This document shows positions 45,654-53,280 of a stretch of 64,000 nt of DNA, piece by piece. The stretch comes from Nodosilinea sp. PGN35 (lineage in GTDB: Bacteria; Cyanobacteriota; Cyanobacteriia; Phormidesmidales; Phormidesmidaceae). Under the pieces are notes generated by a model. That model did not search any database, was not told the DNA's origin, and saw nothing but the letters and a program-made list of their open reading frames with translations. The stretch is from positions 124,001 through 188,000 of the forward strand of contig NZ_JAQKQJ010000009.1 of NCBI RefSeq assembly GCF_029109325.1, written 5' to 3'. Position numbers and translations under genes: made by a program. Numbering within the stretch: position 1 is the stretch's first letter; each line of letters starts with the position of its first letter.

Positions 45654-48158
45654 ATGACTGACCCATCCCTTCCTCAAATCCCGTCCCAGGCGTGGCAGCG
45701 ACCGCTCGGCCAGCCCTGGGAGCACCACTACATTGTGCGCTACGCCAGCAACCTCGACGATGGCCCCGACCACGGGGCACCCCTGGGCGGGTTGGGGGCG
45801 GGCTGTGTGGGGCGATCGCCCAACGGCGACTTCAACCTCTGGCACCTGGATGGCGGCGAGCATATCTTCCAAAATTTCCCCGGCTGTCAGTTCAGCCTGT
45901 GGGAGAGCACCGGGGCGGGCACCCAGACCTACGCCCTCAGCACTGAGGCCCCAAAGGACGGAACTTTGGCATCCTGGCAGTGGTATCCCGCTTCGACTCA
46001 GGCTCAGACTACAGGCAGCTACCACGCGCTGTACCCCCGCAGCTGGTACCGCTACGAGAACGTCTTTCGCGCCCAGATCACCTGCGAGCAAATCACCCCC
46101 ATCTGGCCCCACAACTATAAAGAGGCCAGCTATCCTGTGGCCTTGTTTGAGTGGACGGCCCACAACCCCACCCGTTTCCCCATCACCCTGAGCCTGATGG
46201 TGAGCTGGCAGAATATGGTGGGTTGGTTCACCAACACCCAAAACTCCCCCGAAGTGCTGCAACGGGACGACGGCAGCCCCTACTACGACTACGTGCCCGC
46301 CCTGGCGCAGAGCGCGGGCAACTTCAACCAGTTCCTCAACGAGGGCGGCCTCAAGGCGCTGGTGATGGATGGGGCCTGGCAGGGGGAGCCCGCCGAGGGC
46401 GACGGCCAGTGGTGCATCGCCGCGCTGGATGACCCCGATATAGAAGTCTCCTACGACCTGCGCTGGAACCCGACCGGCGACGGGCGCGACCTGTGGGACT
46501 CGTTTGCCAAGCTGGGGCGGCTGATGAACCTGCTGGACACGTCGCCAGCGGAGGAGGAGGAGCAGATTGCGGGGGCGATCGCCCTCCGGTTCACCCTGCA
46601 ACCCGGCGAAACCAAACAGATCCCCGTCGCCCTGGCCTGGGATTTGCCGGTGACGGAGTTCGCCGCTGGGGTGGTGAACTATCGGCGCTACACAGACTTT
46701 TTTGGCAAGACGGGACGGAATGCGCGGGCGATCGCCTTCACCGCCCTGGAGGAGTACAAGCGCTGGCAGCAGCAAATCGAGAACTGGCAGCAGCCGATTC
46801 TCGATCGCGCCGACCTGCCCGACGCCTTCAAAATGGCGCTGTTCAACGAGCTGTACGACCTGGCCAGCGGCGGCACCCTGTGGAGCGCCGCCACCGAGGC
46901 CGACCCCGTGGGCCAGTTCGCGGTGCTGGAGTGCATCGACTACCGCTGGTACGAAAGCCTGGATGTGCGCCTCTACGGCGGCTTTGCCACCCTGCTGCTG
47001 TGGCCTGAGTTAGAGAAAGCCGTGCTGCGCGCCTTTGCCCGCGCCATCCCAGCGCAAGACGATCGCAGGCGGATCATTGGCTACTACGTCACCATGGGGC
47101 TAGAAAATCCCCCCGCCGTTCGCAAGCTGAAGGGCGCGACGCCCCACGATCTCGGTGCTCCCAACGAGCACCCCTGGGCGCAGACCAACTACACCAGCTA
47201 CCAAGACTGCAACCTCTGGAAAGACCTGGGCAGCGACTTTGTGCTCCAGGTCTACCGCGCCTACCAGTTCACCGGGGCAACGGATGTGGCCTTTCTTAAA
47301 GACTGCTGGCCCGCCGTGGTGGAGACTCTGCAATACCTGAAGCACTTCGATCGCGACGGCGACGGCCTTCCCGAAAACGAGGGGGCTCCCGACCAGACCT
47401 TCGACGACTGGCAGCTCAAGGGCATCAGCGCCTACTGCGGCGGGCTGTGGCTGGGGGCGCTGGAGGCGGCGATCGCCATGGCCGACATCCTCACCGCCGC
47501 TGGCCTCGCCCCCGGCAACACCCCGATCTTGCTCAGCCAATACCGCCGCTGGCTCGACAACGGCCTCAAGGCTTACCACCCCAAACTGTGGAATGGCCGC
47601 TACTACCGGCTGGATACGGGCAGCGGCTCGGATGTGGTGATGGCCGACCAGCTCTGCGGCCAGTTCATGGTGCGCCACCTGGGCCTGCCGGATCTGGTGG
47701 AGGACGAGTTTACCCTGTCGGCCCTGGATGCGATCTATGACGCCTGCTTTGTGAAATTCAACCAGGTCGTCCAGAGCCAGGAACGCCCGCCCCAGCAGAA
47801 ATTTGAGGGGGCGCAGCTGGGCAACTTTAGCGCAGCGACGTTGAAGCTGGCGATCGGGGCCGCCAACGGCGTACTGCCCGACGGCACCCCTGAAGACCCC
47901 GACAGCACCCACCAGCAGGAGGTGTGGATCGGCATCAACTTTGGCCTGGCGGCGTTTTTTGCCCAGATGGGCAAGCGGGAAGAAGCGATGGCGATCGCCC
48001 ATTCCGTCATCCACCAGATCTACGCCTACGGCCTGCAATTTCGCACCCCCGAAGCGATCACTGCCCTGGGCACCTACCGCGCCTGCCACTACATGCGCCC
48101 GATGGCGATCTGGGGTTTGTACGAGGTGCTGACCGCCAGCACCGAGCAACCTGGATAG
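45654..48158 (+). CDS. GH116 family glycosidase (bile-acid beta-glucosidase/glucosylceramidase type)
   Basis: An 834-residue enzyme with the two GH116 parts. The N-terminal beta-sandwich has HGAPLGGLGAGCVGRSPNGD. The C-terminal (alpha/alpha)6 barrel has VLECIDYRWYESLDVRLYGG and the NEGAPDQTFDDW loop. Glu426 (LEC) and Asp580 (DQTFD) are the likely nucleophile and acid/base, with spacing close to that of the Thermoanaerobacterium enzyme. No signal peptide. Substrates in the family are beta-glucosides and beta-xylosides, including glycolipids. The last 147 bases recur, degenerate, at 52274-52420. The stop codon abuts a dispersed repeat. Confidence 0.93.
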   Translation: MTDPSLPQIPSQAWQRPLGQPWEHHYIVRYASNLDDGPDHGAPLGGLGAGCVGRSPNGDFNLWHLDGGEHIFQNFPGCQFSLWESTGAGTQTYALSTEAPKDGTLASWQWYPASTQAQTTGSYHALYPRSWYRYENVFRAQITCEQITPIWPHNYKEASYPVALFEWTAHNPTRFPITLSLMVSWQNMVGWFTNTQNSPEVLQRDDGSPYYDYVPALAQSAGNFNQFLNEGGLKALVMDGAWQGEPAEGDGQWCIAALDDPDIEVSYDLRWNPTGDGRDLWDSFAKLGRLMNLLDTSPAEEEEQIAGAIALRFTLQPGETKQIPVALAWDLPVTEFAAGVVNYRRYTDFFGKTGRNARAIAFTALEEYKRWQQQIENWQQPILDRADLPDAFKMALFNELYDLASGGTLWSAATEADPVGQFAVLECIDYRWYESLDVRLYGGFATLLLWPELEKAVLRAFARAIPAQDDRRRIIGYYVTMGLENPPAVRKLKGATPHDLGAPNEHPWAQTNYTSYQDCNLWKDLGSDFVLQVYRAYQFTGATDVAFLKDCWPAVVETLQYLKHFDRDGDGLPENEGAPDQTFDDWQLKGISAYCGGLWLGALEAAIAMADILTAAGLAPGNTPILLSQYRRWLDNGLKAYHPKLWNGRYYRLDTGSGSDVVMADQLCGQFMVRHLGLPDLVEDEFTLSALDAIYDACFVKFNQVVQSQERPPQQKFEGAQLGNFSAATLKLAIGAANGVLPDGTPEDPDSTHQQEVWIGINFGLAAFFAQMGKREEAMAIAHSVIHQIYAYGLQFRTPEAITALGTYRACHYMRPMAIWGLYEVLTASTEQPG

Positions 48159-48277
48159 CAATGCACCACAGCGAGAAACCAGATTGCAGAAGTGTTAGCG
48201 ATGGGTGGGCGGTGCATTGCGGCATAGAGGCGATCGCCTGAGCATGGAGATCAGATGGCCGCGAATGCACCCTACCG
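48158..48277. repeat. GCAATGCACC / GAATGCACCCTAC repeat, partial copy
   Basis: GCAATGCACC (48158-48167) and GGTGCATTGC (48211-48220) are inverted arms. The outer arm GCCGCGAATGCACCCTACCG (48258-48277) is shared with the full element at 48904-49078. The left outer arm is missing, and the element begins at the last base of the GH116 stop codon. Confidence 0.7.
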
Positions 48278-48292
48278 TGGAGGAGAGAACCG

Positions 48293-48532
48293 ATGGCAGA
48301 AAAGCTAGTTTTCCAATATGACCAGGTGGGCGATATTCTCTACATCAACAAATGCGCGCCCTATGCGGAGCAGGAGTCTGAAGAAATTGGCGACGAGATG
48401 ATCGCCCGCCTCAACCCGGTGTCTGGCGAGGTGGAGAATCTAGAAATTCTCTTTTTCTCAAAGCGACTTATGAGCGCAGATTTTTTGCTAGAGCTGCCGG
48501 TGATTGCCAATCTCAGGCTGGCGGCGTCGTAG
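48293..48532 (+). CDS. DUF2283 family small protein
   Basis: A 79-residue protein with the DUF2283 start FQYDQVGDILYINKC and the GDEMIARLNPVSGEVENLEI strand-turn-strand. Such genes are frequent in cyanobacteria, often near toxin-antitoxin or mobile DNA, and have no established function. GAGGAG lies just upstream. Its stop codon TAG is inside the left arm of a repeat (GTAGGA at 48529). Confidence 0.85.
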   Translation: MAEKLVFQYDQVGDILYINKCAPYAEQESEEIGDEMIARLNPVSGEVENLEILFFSKRLMSADFLLELPVIANLRLAAS

Positions 48533-48588
48533 GACGTCGTTCGTGGTGCGATGGCCCTCTGGGCCGGTGTTTGACCATCGCATCCTAC
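48529..48588. repeat. Small GTAGGA..TCCTAC inverted repeat
   Basis: GTAGGA (48529-48534) and TCCTAC (48583-48588), with inner GGTGCGATGG / CCATCGCATC arms. It is a shortened relative of the GTAGGGTGCATTCGCGGC element. Confidence 0.55.
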
Positions 48589-48637
48589 CGCAGGAGTCGC
48601 TGTTAAACTGCAAACAGATAGAGCATCGCTGACCGCC

Positions 48638-48850
48638 ATGATTGACCCCCAAGTGCAATACGTCTCTGATGACCAGGGTGAGGTAACGGGCGTTATCCTC
48701 TCTATCCAGCTTTGGCGGGAGCTTTTGAGCGAGCTGGAAACCCAGCATTTGCTCAAGAGTGAAACCATGCGCCAGCGGCTGTTGGATGCCAGAAAACGCT
48801 CTACTGGGGTCGCCTTTGATACAGCGATCGCCGAGCTTGGGTTGGAATGA
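48638..48850 (+). CDS. Type II antitoxin-like protein
   Basis: A 70-residue protein (MIDPQVQYVSDDQGEVTGVI, LSIQLWRELLSELETQHLLK, TGVAFDTAIAELGLE). The N-terminal strand-helix layout and acidic C-terminus resemble antitoxins paired with Txe/YoeB/RelE toxins. The stop overlaps the ATG of a 16-codon reading frame that looks like the start of such a toxin (ATGA overlap, typical for these pairs). With the toxin truncated, it is an orphan. Confidence 0.75.
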   Translation: MIDPQVQYVSDDQGEVTGVILSIQLWRELLSELETQHLLKSETMRQRLLDARKRSTGVAFDTAIAELGLE

Positions 48851-48897
48851 AACCCGTTGAGTTTGACAGCAGTGCCTTTGAAGATTTGGCCTGGTGA
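48847..48897 (+). pseudogene. Truncated RelE/YoeB-type toxin gene
   Basis: ATG overlaps the antitoxin stop codon and encodes MKPVEFDSSAFEDLAW before TGA. The x-F-xxxAFEDLxxW start is that of Txe/YoeB-like mRNA interferases (about 85 residues when complete). The rest of the gene is missing: seven bases on, the inverted-repeat element 48904-49078 begins, and beyond it is the tail of an unrelated gene. No catalytic residues remain. Confidence 0.7.
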
Positions 48898-48903
48898 ATT
48901 TTC

Positions 48904-49078
48904 GTAGGGTGCATTCGCGGCGCTACAGCCCTAATTGCCGCCCTTTAACCCTGCTCCGCCGCAATGCACCGATGCGGGAAAGCCAAAATCGGAAATTCTC
49001 GCGCTGGGTAAGCGGTGCATTGCGGAGCAGAAATGGGTGGGTGGTAGGCGTGGGTTGCAGGCCGCGAATGCACCCTAC
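48904..49078. repeat. GTAGGGTGCATTCGCGGC inverted-repeat element, full copy (175 bp)
   Basis: Outer arms GTAGGGTGCATTCGCGGC (48904-48921) and GCCGCGAATGCACCCTAC (49061-49078) are exact reverse complements of 18 bases. Inner arms CCGCAATGCACCG (48959-48971) and CGGTGCATTGCGG (49013-49025) are also exact. It has no coding capacity. It adjoins the truncated toxin and provides the stop codon of the TPR gene on the other strand. Confidence 0.85.
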
Positions 49079-50850
49079 CGTAGGAGCCACCACAGCAGGG
49101 CGACGATACCGAGACCCACCAAAAACCACAGCGCTATGGGTACCCGCTGGGGGCGTGTCGGTGAAGACTTAGGTAGGATGGGGGCTGCTTTAGGTTCTAC
49201 AACGACCATTCGGCCGAGGTTGTAGAGAGCTTCGTCGCAGACTTCTACCTCTTGGGAAAGTCCCATCTCCTGATACAGGCCTCGTGCAGCTTCGTAGGCT
49301 TGGCGGGCATCCCATTTTTGGTCAATCCTAGCTAAGGAATTACCAAGATCGAGAAGAGCATTGGCTTCAAAGTGGCGTTTACCAATTTCTCGGGAAATAG
49401 TTATTGATTCTTGAAAATATTCAATAGAGCGCCGATACTCTCCAAGGGAAAATAGTGACAAACCTAAATTGCATAGGCTTCCTGCCTCGCCTTGGTGATC
49501 GCCAATCTCCCGCGCGATCTCTAACGACTGCTGGTAATACTCAATCGCCGAGGGATGTTGCCCCAGTGCTTCGTACACATTACCCAAGTTGCATAGGTTT
49601 GCCACCTCGCCTTGGCGATCGCCAATCTCCCGCGCGATCACTAACGACTGTTGGTGGTACTCAATCGCCTGGAGATATTGCCCCAGCGCATGGTACGCAA
49701 GGCCCAAATTGCCCAGGGAGTCGCTCTCGCCTTGGCGATCGCCAATCTCCCGCGCGATCTCTAACGACTGCTGGTGGTACTCAATCGCCTGGAGGTATTG
49801 CCCCAAAAAATAGTGCGCATTGCCCAAATCACCCAAGGAATTGGCTTCGCCAGTACGATTGCCAACCTCCTGCGTCATCGCTAACGACTGTTGGTAGTAC
49901 TCAATCGCCTGGAGGTATTGCCCTAAAAAATAGTACGCATTTCCTGATCGCCTCAGCGTATCAGCCTCACCTTGATAATTGCCCAATTTCCGATACTTTT
50001 CCAACGCCTGCTGATAGTAATCCAACGCCTGAAATGGTCGCCCACAACTATTCAGCCCATCTCCCAAATTGAGAAGCGCGCTGGCTTCTCCGGCGGGGTC
50101 GCTCTTTGACTTGGCTAGAGCTCGTGCTTTTTCATATAGCTCTAGCGCCTGCTTGTATTCGTACTGACCTGAGTAAGCCTTTCCCAAATTGTTGTAAAGC
50201 GTAATTAGCAGAGGCGACTCTGGGGCAGTCTGCTCTAGCTGGGCAATCTGCTGTTGCAAGTCAGCTATTGCCACCGAGCTTTTTTCCCGTGGCTCTGTCA
50301 CATCCCGCATGGGCATCGCCAGCATCTCTCGCCCCACCGCTGGCACCCGCGCCTCCGCCACAAACTCAAACACCCCACCGCGCCAGCTCCAAAAGTCGGG
50401 GGCCTGCTGGGCCAGGCGGGTGGCCACGGCATCCGGCAGCCACAGCACAATCGGGAACGCAAACTCCCGCAGCGCCTCCCGCGTCCATTGCAGCGAAAAG
50501 AAAAACTTCTCCTGCTCAGATTTCTCATCATCCAGGCGCACCCCCAGCAGTTCCCCGGCATTCAGCACCGTCACCACGGCGGGTTCCCCGTTTTGCAGCG
50601 CCGGGGTCTGGGCTGCCAGCTCCTCCAGGGTGGCCCGCAGGCTGGGGCGCTTCGGGTCCAGGCGGGCACGCAGGGGGGCAATGCCCTGGGCCTTTAGGTC
50701 CGCTTCGTAGGCATTGAGGATTTGCTCTTGCAGGTTGCGATCGTCCGTGATGGCGATCAGCAGGTCGAGCCGCTGGGCGTTCAGAGTCAGCGACAGCAGC
50801 AGCTTGCGGTACTCGCGCTCGTTCAGCGGTGACAGGTCGGCGGGGGGCAT
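49075..50850 (-). CDS. Membrane-anchored TPR protein with N-terminal STAND-like (inactive P-loop) domain
   Basis: A 591-residue protein. Residues about 10-170 form a globular domain (LDLLIAITDDRNLQEQILNA, PAVVTVLNAGELLGV, FPIVLWLPDAVATRLA, APDFWSWRGGVFEF). It is often found before TPRs in cyanobacteria and looks like a P-loop fold without Walker A. That reading is my inference. Residues about 210-540 hold eight or nine TPRs (GQYLQAIEYHQQSLEIAREI units, nearly identical in DNA). One C-terminal membrane helix (PIALWFLVGLGIVALLWWLL) follows a Pro-rich linker. The stop codon is inside a repeat arm. It is the second gene after an AAA ATPase, so they probably work together. Confidence 0.85.
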   Translation of the reverse strand: MPPADLSPLNEREYRKLLLSLTLNAQRLDLLIAITDDRNLQEQILNAYEADLKAQGIAPLRARLDPKRPSLRATLEELAAQTPALQNGEPAVVTVLNAGELLGVRLDDEKSEQEKFFFSLQWTREALREFAFPIVLWLPDAVATRLAQQAPDFWSWRGGVFEFVAEARVPAVGREMLAMPMRDVTEPREKSSVAIADLQQQIAQLEQTAPESPLLITLYNNLGKAYSGQYEYKQALELYEKARALAKSKSDPAGEASALLNLGDGLNSCGRPFQALDYYQQALEKYRKLGNYQGEADTLRRSGNAYYFLGQYLQAIEYYQQSLAMTQEVGNRTGEANSLGDLGNAHYFLGQYLQAIEYHQQSLEIAREIGDRQGESDSLGNLGLAYHALGQYLQAIEYHQQSLVIAREIGDRQGEVANLCNLGNVYEALGQHPSAIEYYQQSLEIAREIGDHQGEAGSLCNLGLSLFSLGEYRRSIEYFQESITISREIGKRHFEANALLDLGNSLARIDQKWDARQAYEAARGLYQEMGLSQEVEVCDEALYNLGRMVVVEPKAAPILPKSSPTRPQRVPIALWFLVGLGIVALLWWLLR

Positions 50851-50871
50851 GGGGTTTTGCCTGCGGGGGGC

Positions 50872-50904
50872 AGATCCCAGGGTTCTTGAAGAACCCTGGG
50901 ATCT
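50872..50904 (+). other. 14-bp perfect hairpin between the ATPase and TPR genes
   Basis: AGATCCCAGGGTTC (50872-50885) pairs perfectly with GAACCCTGGGATCT (50891-50904) around a 5-base loop. The T run (TTTTT) follows on the plus strand, so it is a terminator only for plus-strand (antisense) transcription. In the operon mRNA it is a hairpin without a U tract, just before the TPR start, which lacks a good Shine-Dalgarno. Confidence 0.75.
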
Positions 50905-50909
50905 TTTTG

Positions 50910-52190
50910 TTAAATCAGGTTTTTGCGTTTCAACAAATCCGTTACCAGGGGGTGCAGATCGTACCAGAGGTCGTCATTCTCATATTCCAGCACATATAGC
51001 CCGTGGAGGAGTTCCAAAAACTTAGGATCGCCCGTGTCGGGCGGGGTAAACAACTCGTAGGTTTGTCGCAGCAGCTCGTAGAGATTGTTGCCCAGGGGGC
51101 GGGCATACTGCTTGCGCAGCTCCCGCACGGCGGCGGTCAAAATCTCGCCGTCAATTTTGACCTCGCGCACCTCCGGCTCCAGCTCAAACCGCAGCATACA
51201 TTCCCGGCAGCACTCCTGCCCCAGGCGCACCAGCTCCCGCAGCACGCCACCACTCAGCAGCACCATCTGCCGCAGCACCTCCGGCTCGATCAAGTCATTG
51301 CCGATGCGCCGTTCCAGAATGCTTTGCAGCCGCGCCACGTTGGCCTCAATCGGCTGGGCCTCGGATTGGCGCGACGCTTCGCGGCTGTAGAACTTGGTCA
51401 CCGACAGCAGCAAGATCGAGGCTTGGCTCTCCAAAATTTCCACCAGTGCTGGCTCCCGCACCACCGCAATAGGAATGGTAAACAAAATGCGAATGCGGGG
51501 CGAAAACAGGGCGTTGATATTGTCGCGAAAGATCGGCTCGACCACGCCCAGATCCAGCTTGTCCAAGTCGTCGATGATCACCAGCACCTCTTTGCCAGTG
51601 GCGACCTGGATGGCGGCGGCGATCTGATCGATGTGCTGGGTCAGGTCAGAGACGCGGCGTTCGTAGGTTTCCTTAATTTCTTCGCGAAAGGAGTCTTCCT
51701 TTTGCAGCTTTGCGGTGAACACCTCAAAGAAATTGCCCCCGACCCCCATCTCCTGCTTGAGCTGGTCGGTATAGGTTTTGGTTTTGGTCTGGGTGAACCA
51801 GTTTTTTAGATCCTCTTGAACGTGGGCGGGGATGGGGGCTTCATTGCGAATGGCCCGCCGCAACAGCCGCAGGGCGATCGCATAGAGAATGTTGATATGG
51901 TTCACATCCGACATTTCTACCATGTCGGCAATGGAGAAAAATTCCACAAACAGCCCCCGCTTACGCACCTCCAGGGCCAGTTCGTTGAGCAGGGTGGTTT
52001 TGCCGCAGCCCCGGTGGCCGGTGAAGATCAGCTTGCCGTTGGCCTCGCTGGCGACAATGGCGCTCCGCAGCCGCGCCAGGGTCTCGGGGCTGTGGGTAAT
52101 GCGAAACCGCTCAATGTCCTCGGACTTGATCAGCGGAAACAGGTTGAGGTTGCGGTAGGTGTCGATGTACCGCTGGTAGAGTTCGTTCAC
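50910..52190 (-). CDS. AAA/STAND-type P-loop ATPase
   Basis: A 426-residue soluble ATPase. Residues 1-50 are helical (MNELYQRYIDTYRNLNLFPL). Walker A is GHRGCGKTTLLNEL, and Walker B is VLVIIDDLDKLDL. A sensor-like stretch (RIRILFTIPIAVVREPALVE) and a helical lid follow. The C-terminus looks like a winged helix (FLELLHGLYVLEYENDDLWY, DLHPLVTDLLKRK). A charged helical insertion (residues 110-190) sits between Walker A and B. Such ATPases resemble STAND/archaeal-type NTPases used in conflict systems. It precedes the TPR membrane protein by 59 bases. Function not established. Confidence 0.85.
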   Translation of the reverse strand: MNELYQRYIDTYRNLNLFPLIKSEDIERFRITHSPETLARLRSAIVASEANGKLIFTGHRGCGKTTLLNELALEVRKRGLFVEFFSIADMVEMSDVNHINILYAIALRLLRRAIRNEAPIPAHVQEDLKNWFTQTKTKTYTDQLKQEMGVGGNFFEVFTAKLQKEDSFREEIKETYERRVSDLTQHIDQIAAAIQVATGKEVLVIIDDLDKLDLGVVEPIFRDNINALFSPRIRILFTIPIAVVREPALVEILESQASILLLSVTKFYSREASRQSEAQPIEANVARLQSILERRIGNDLIEPEVLRQMVLLSGGVLRELVRLGQECCRECMLRFELEPEVREVKIDGEILTAAVRELRKQYARPLGNNLYELLRQTYELFTPPDTGDPKFLELLHGLYVLEYENDDLWYDLHPLVTDLLKRKNLI

Positions 52191-52273
52191 CGCGCCAGCC
52201 CTGTTAGGAAACCAACCCCATCATATCGGAGCCGCTGACGGGCACTGCAATATTCCTGGGTCGATCGGCCAGG

Positions 52274-52435
52274 GCGATCGCCCACTCTGTCATCCACCCG
52301 ATCTACCCCTACAGCCTGCAATTTCGCCCTCCCGAGGCGATCGCCGCCCCGGGCACCTACCGCCCCTGCCATTACCTGCGCCCGATGGCATTCTGGGGCT
52401 TGTACGACGGGTTAACCGCAGGTCGGAATTTGTAG
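52274..52435 (+). pseudogene. Degenerate duplicate of the GH116 3' end
   Basis: It aligns without gaps to GH116 positions 47991-48137: 22 differences in 147 bases by hand count, about 85 percent identity. It still reads in frame (AIAHSVIHPIYPYSLQF, CHYLRPMAFWGLYDGLTAG) to a TAG at 52433-52435. No upstream GH116 sequence accompanies it. It lies on the same strand as the intact gene, so the two copies are direct repeats about 4.3 kb apart. Confidence 0.9.
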
Positions 52436-52502
52436 GTCGGGCTAGGATGGAGGCCAGGAGAGTGGTTCTCTTCCGAGAACCCCCTTGGGCAATTTTGGGG
52501 AT

Positions 52503-53213
52503 ATGCCAATGGTCAGAGAGTACTCACCTAGCACACCATTCACGGCAACGCAGCACTACCCTCCTTTGCAGAGCGGCGATCGCCTGTCGCGGGCAGAATT
52601 TGAGCGTCGGTATGCAGCGGCGACCGATGTTAAAAAAGCAGAACTGATCGAAGGAATTGTCTACGTGGCCTCTCCTTTACGGCATCGACAGCATGGCAAG
52701 CCCCATAGCCGAGTGATGACGTGGTTGGGGGTCTATCAAACCCTGACTCCTGGCGTAGACCTGAGTGATGCGCCAACCGTTCGTCTAGACTTGGACAACG
52801 AACCCCAACCCGATGCAGCACTGTTTATTGAAGCAGCAGCGGGCGGGCAAACCCGCATCAGTGCCGATGACTACATTGAAGGATCTCCGGAACTGATTGT
52901 GGAAATCGCGGCCAGCAGTGCCGCCATTGACAGAGGCGCGAAAAAGCAGGTGTACCGCCGTAATGGCGTGCTGGAGTATGTGATTTGGCAGACCTATGAC
53001 AACCAGCTGGAGTGGTTTGAGCTAACCGATGGGGAGTATCAGCTACTGTCTCCTGATGCGGATGGCATCCTGCGCAGTCGGGTGTTTCCGGGACTGTGGC
53101 TGGCGGTAGACGCGTTGCTTAACAACCAAATGGCGCAGGTGCTAGAGACTTTGCAGCTAGGCTTAGCTTCACCGGAACATGCCACCTTTGTCGAGCAGCT
53201 AAGAATGCAATAA
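52503..53213 (+). CDS. Uma2 family (DUF820) putative restriction-endonuclease-like protein
   Basis: About 236 residues from ATG 52503 (MPMVREYS; GGGGA a few bases upstream); ATG 52509 is an alternative. The Uma2 core is a PD-(D/E)xK-type fold: LSRAEFERRYAAATDVKKAE, LIEGIVYVASP, PQPDAALFIEA and SPELIVEIAASSAAIDRGAK with KxxxYRRNGVLEYVIW. These genes are abundant in cyanobacteria and of unknown role. Activity as a nuclease is not proven. Confidence 0.88.
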   Translation: MPMVREYSPSTPFTATQHYPPLQSGDRLSRAEFERRYAAATDVKKAELIEGIVYVASPLRHRQHGKPHSRVMTWLGVYQTLTPGVDLSDAPTVRLDLDNEPQPDAALFIEAAAGGQTRISADDYIEGSPELIVEIAASSAAIDRGAKKQVYRRNGVLEYVIWQTYDNQLEWFELTDGEYQLLSPDADGILRSRVFPGLWLAVDALLNNQMAQVLETLQLGLASPEHATFVEQLRMQ

Positions 53214-53280
53214 TACAATAGATCTAGTTCTTGTCAGTCGCTCTGAGTCACCACCGCTCCTACCCCTCACCCCTACCCTT

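Noticed and set aside
45621..46775. Minus-strand frame of 384 codons, and another at 47100-48161
   Set aside because: Both are shadows of the GH116 gene; no domain or start signal supports them.
49490..49970. Possible CRISPR-like array, because 120-base units recur regularly
   Set aside because: The units are in frame and encode TPR motifs; there are no short repeats with unique spacers and no cas genes.
52187..52372. Minus-strand small frame of 61 codons
   Set aside because: Antisense to the degenerate GH116 tail; the plus-strand match explains the sequence.
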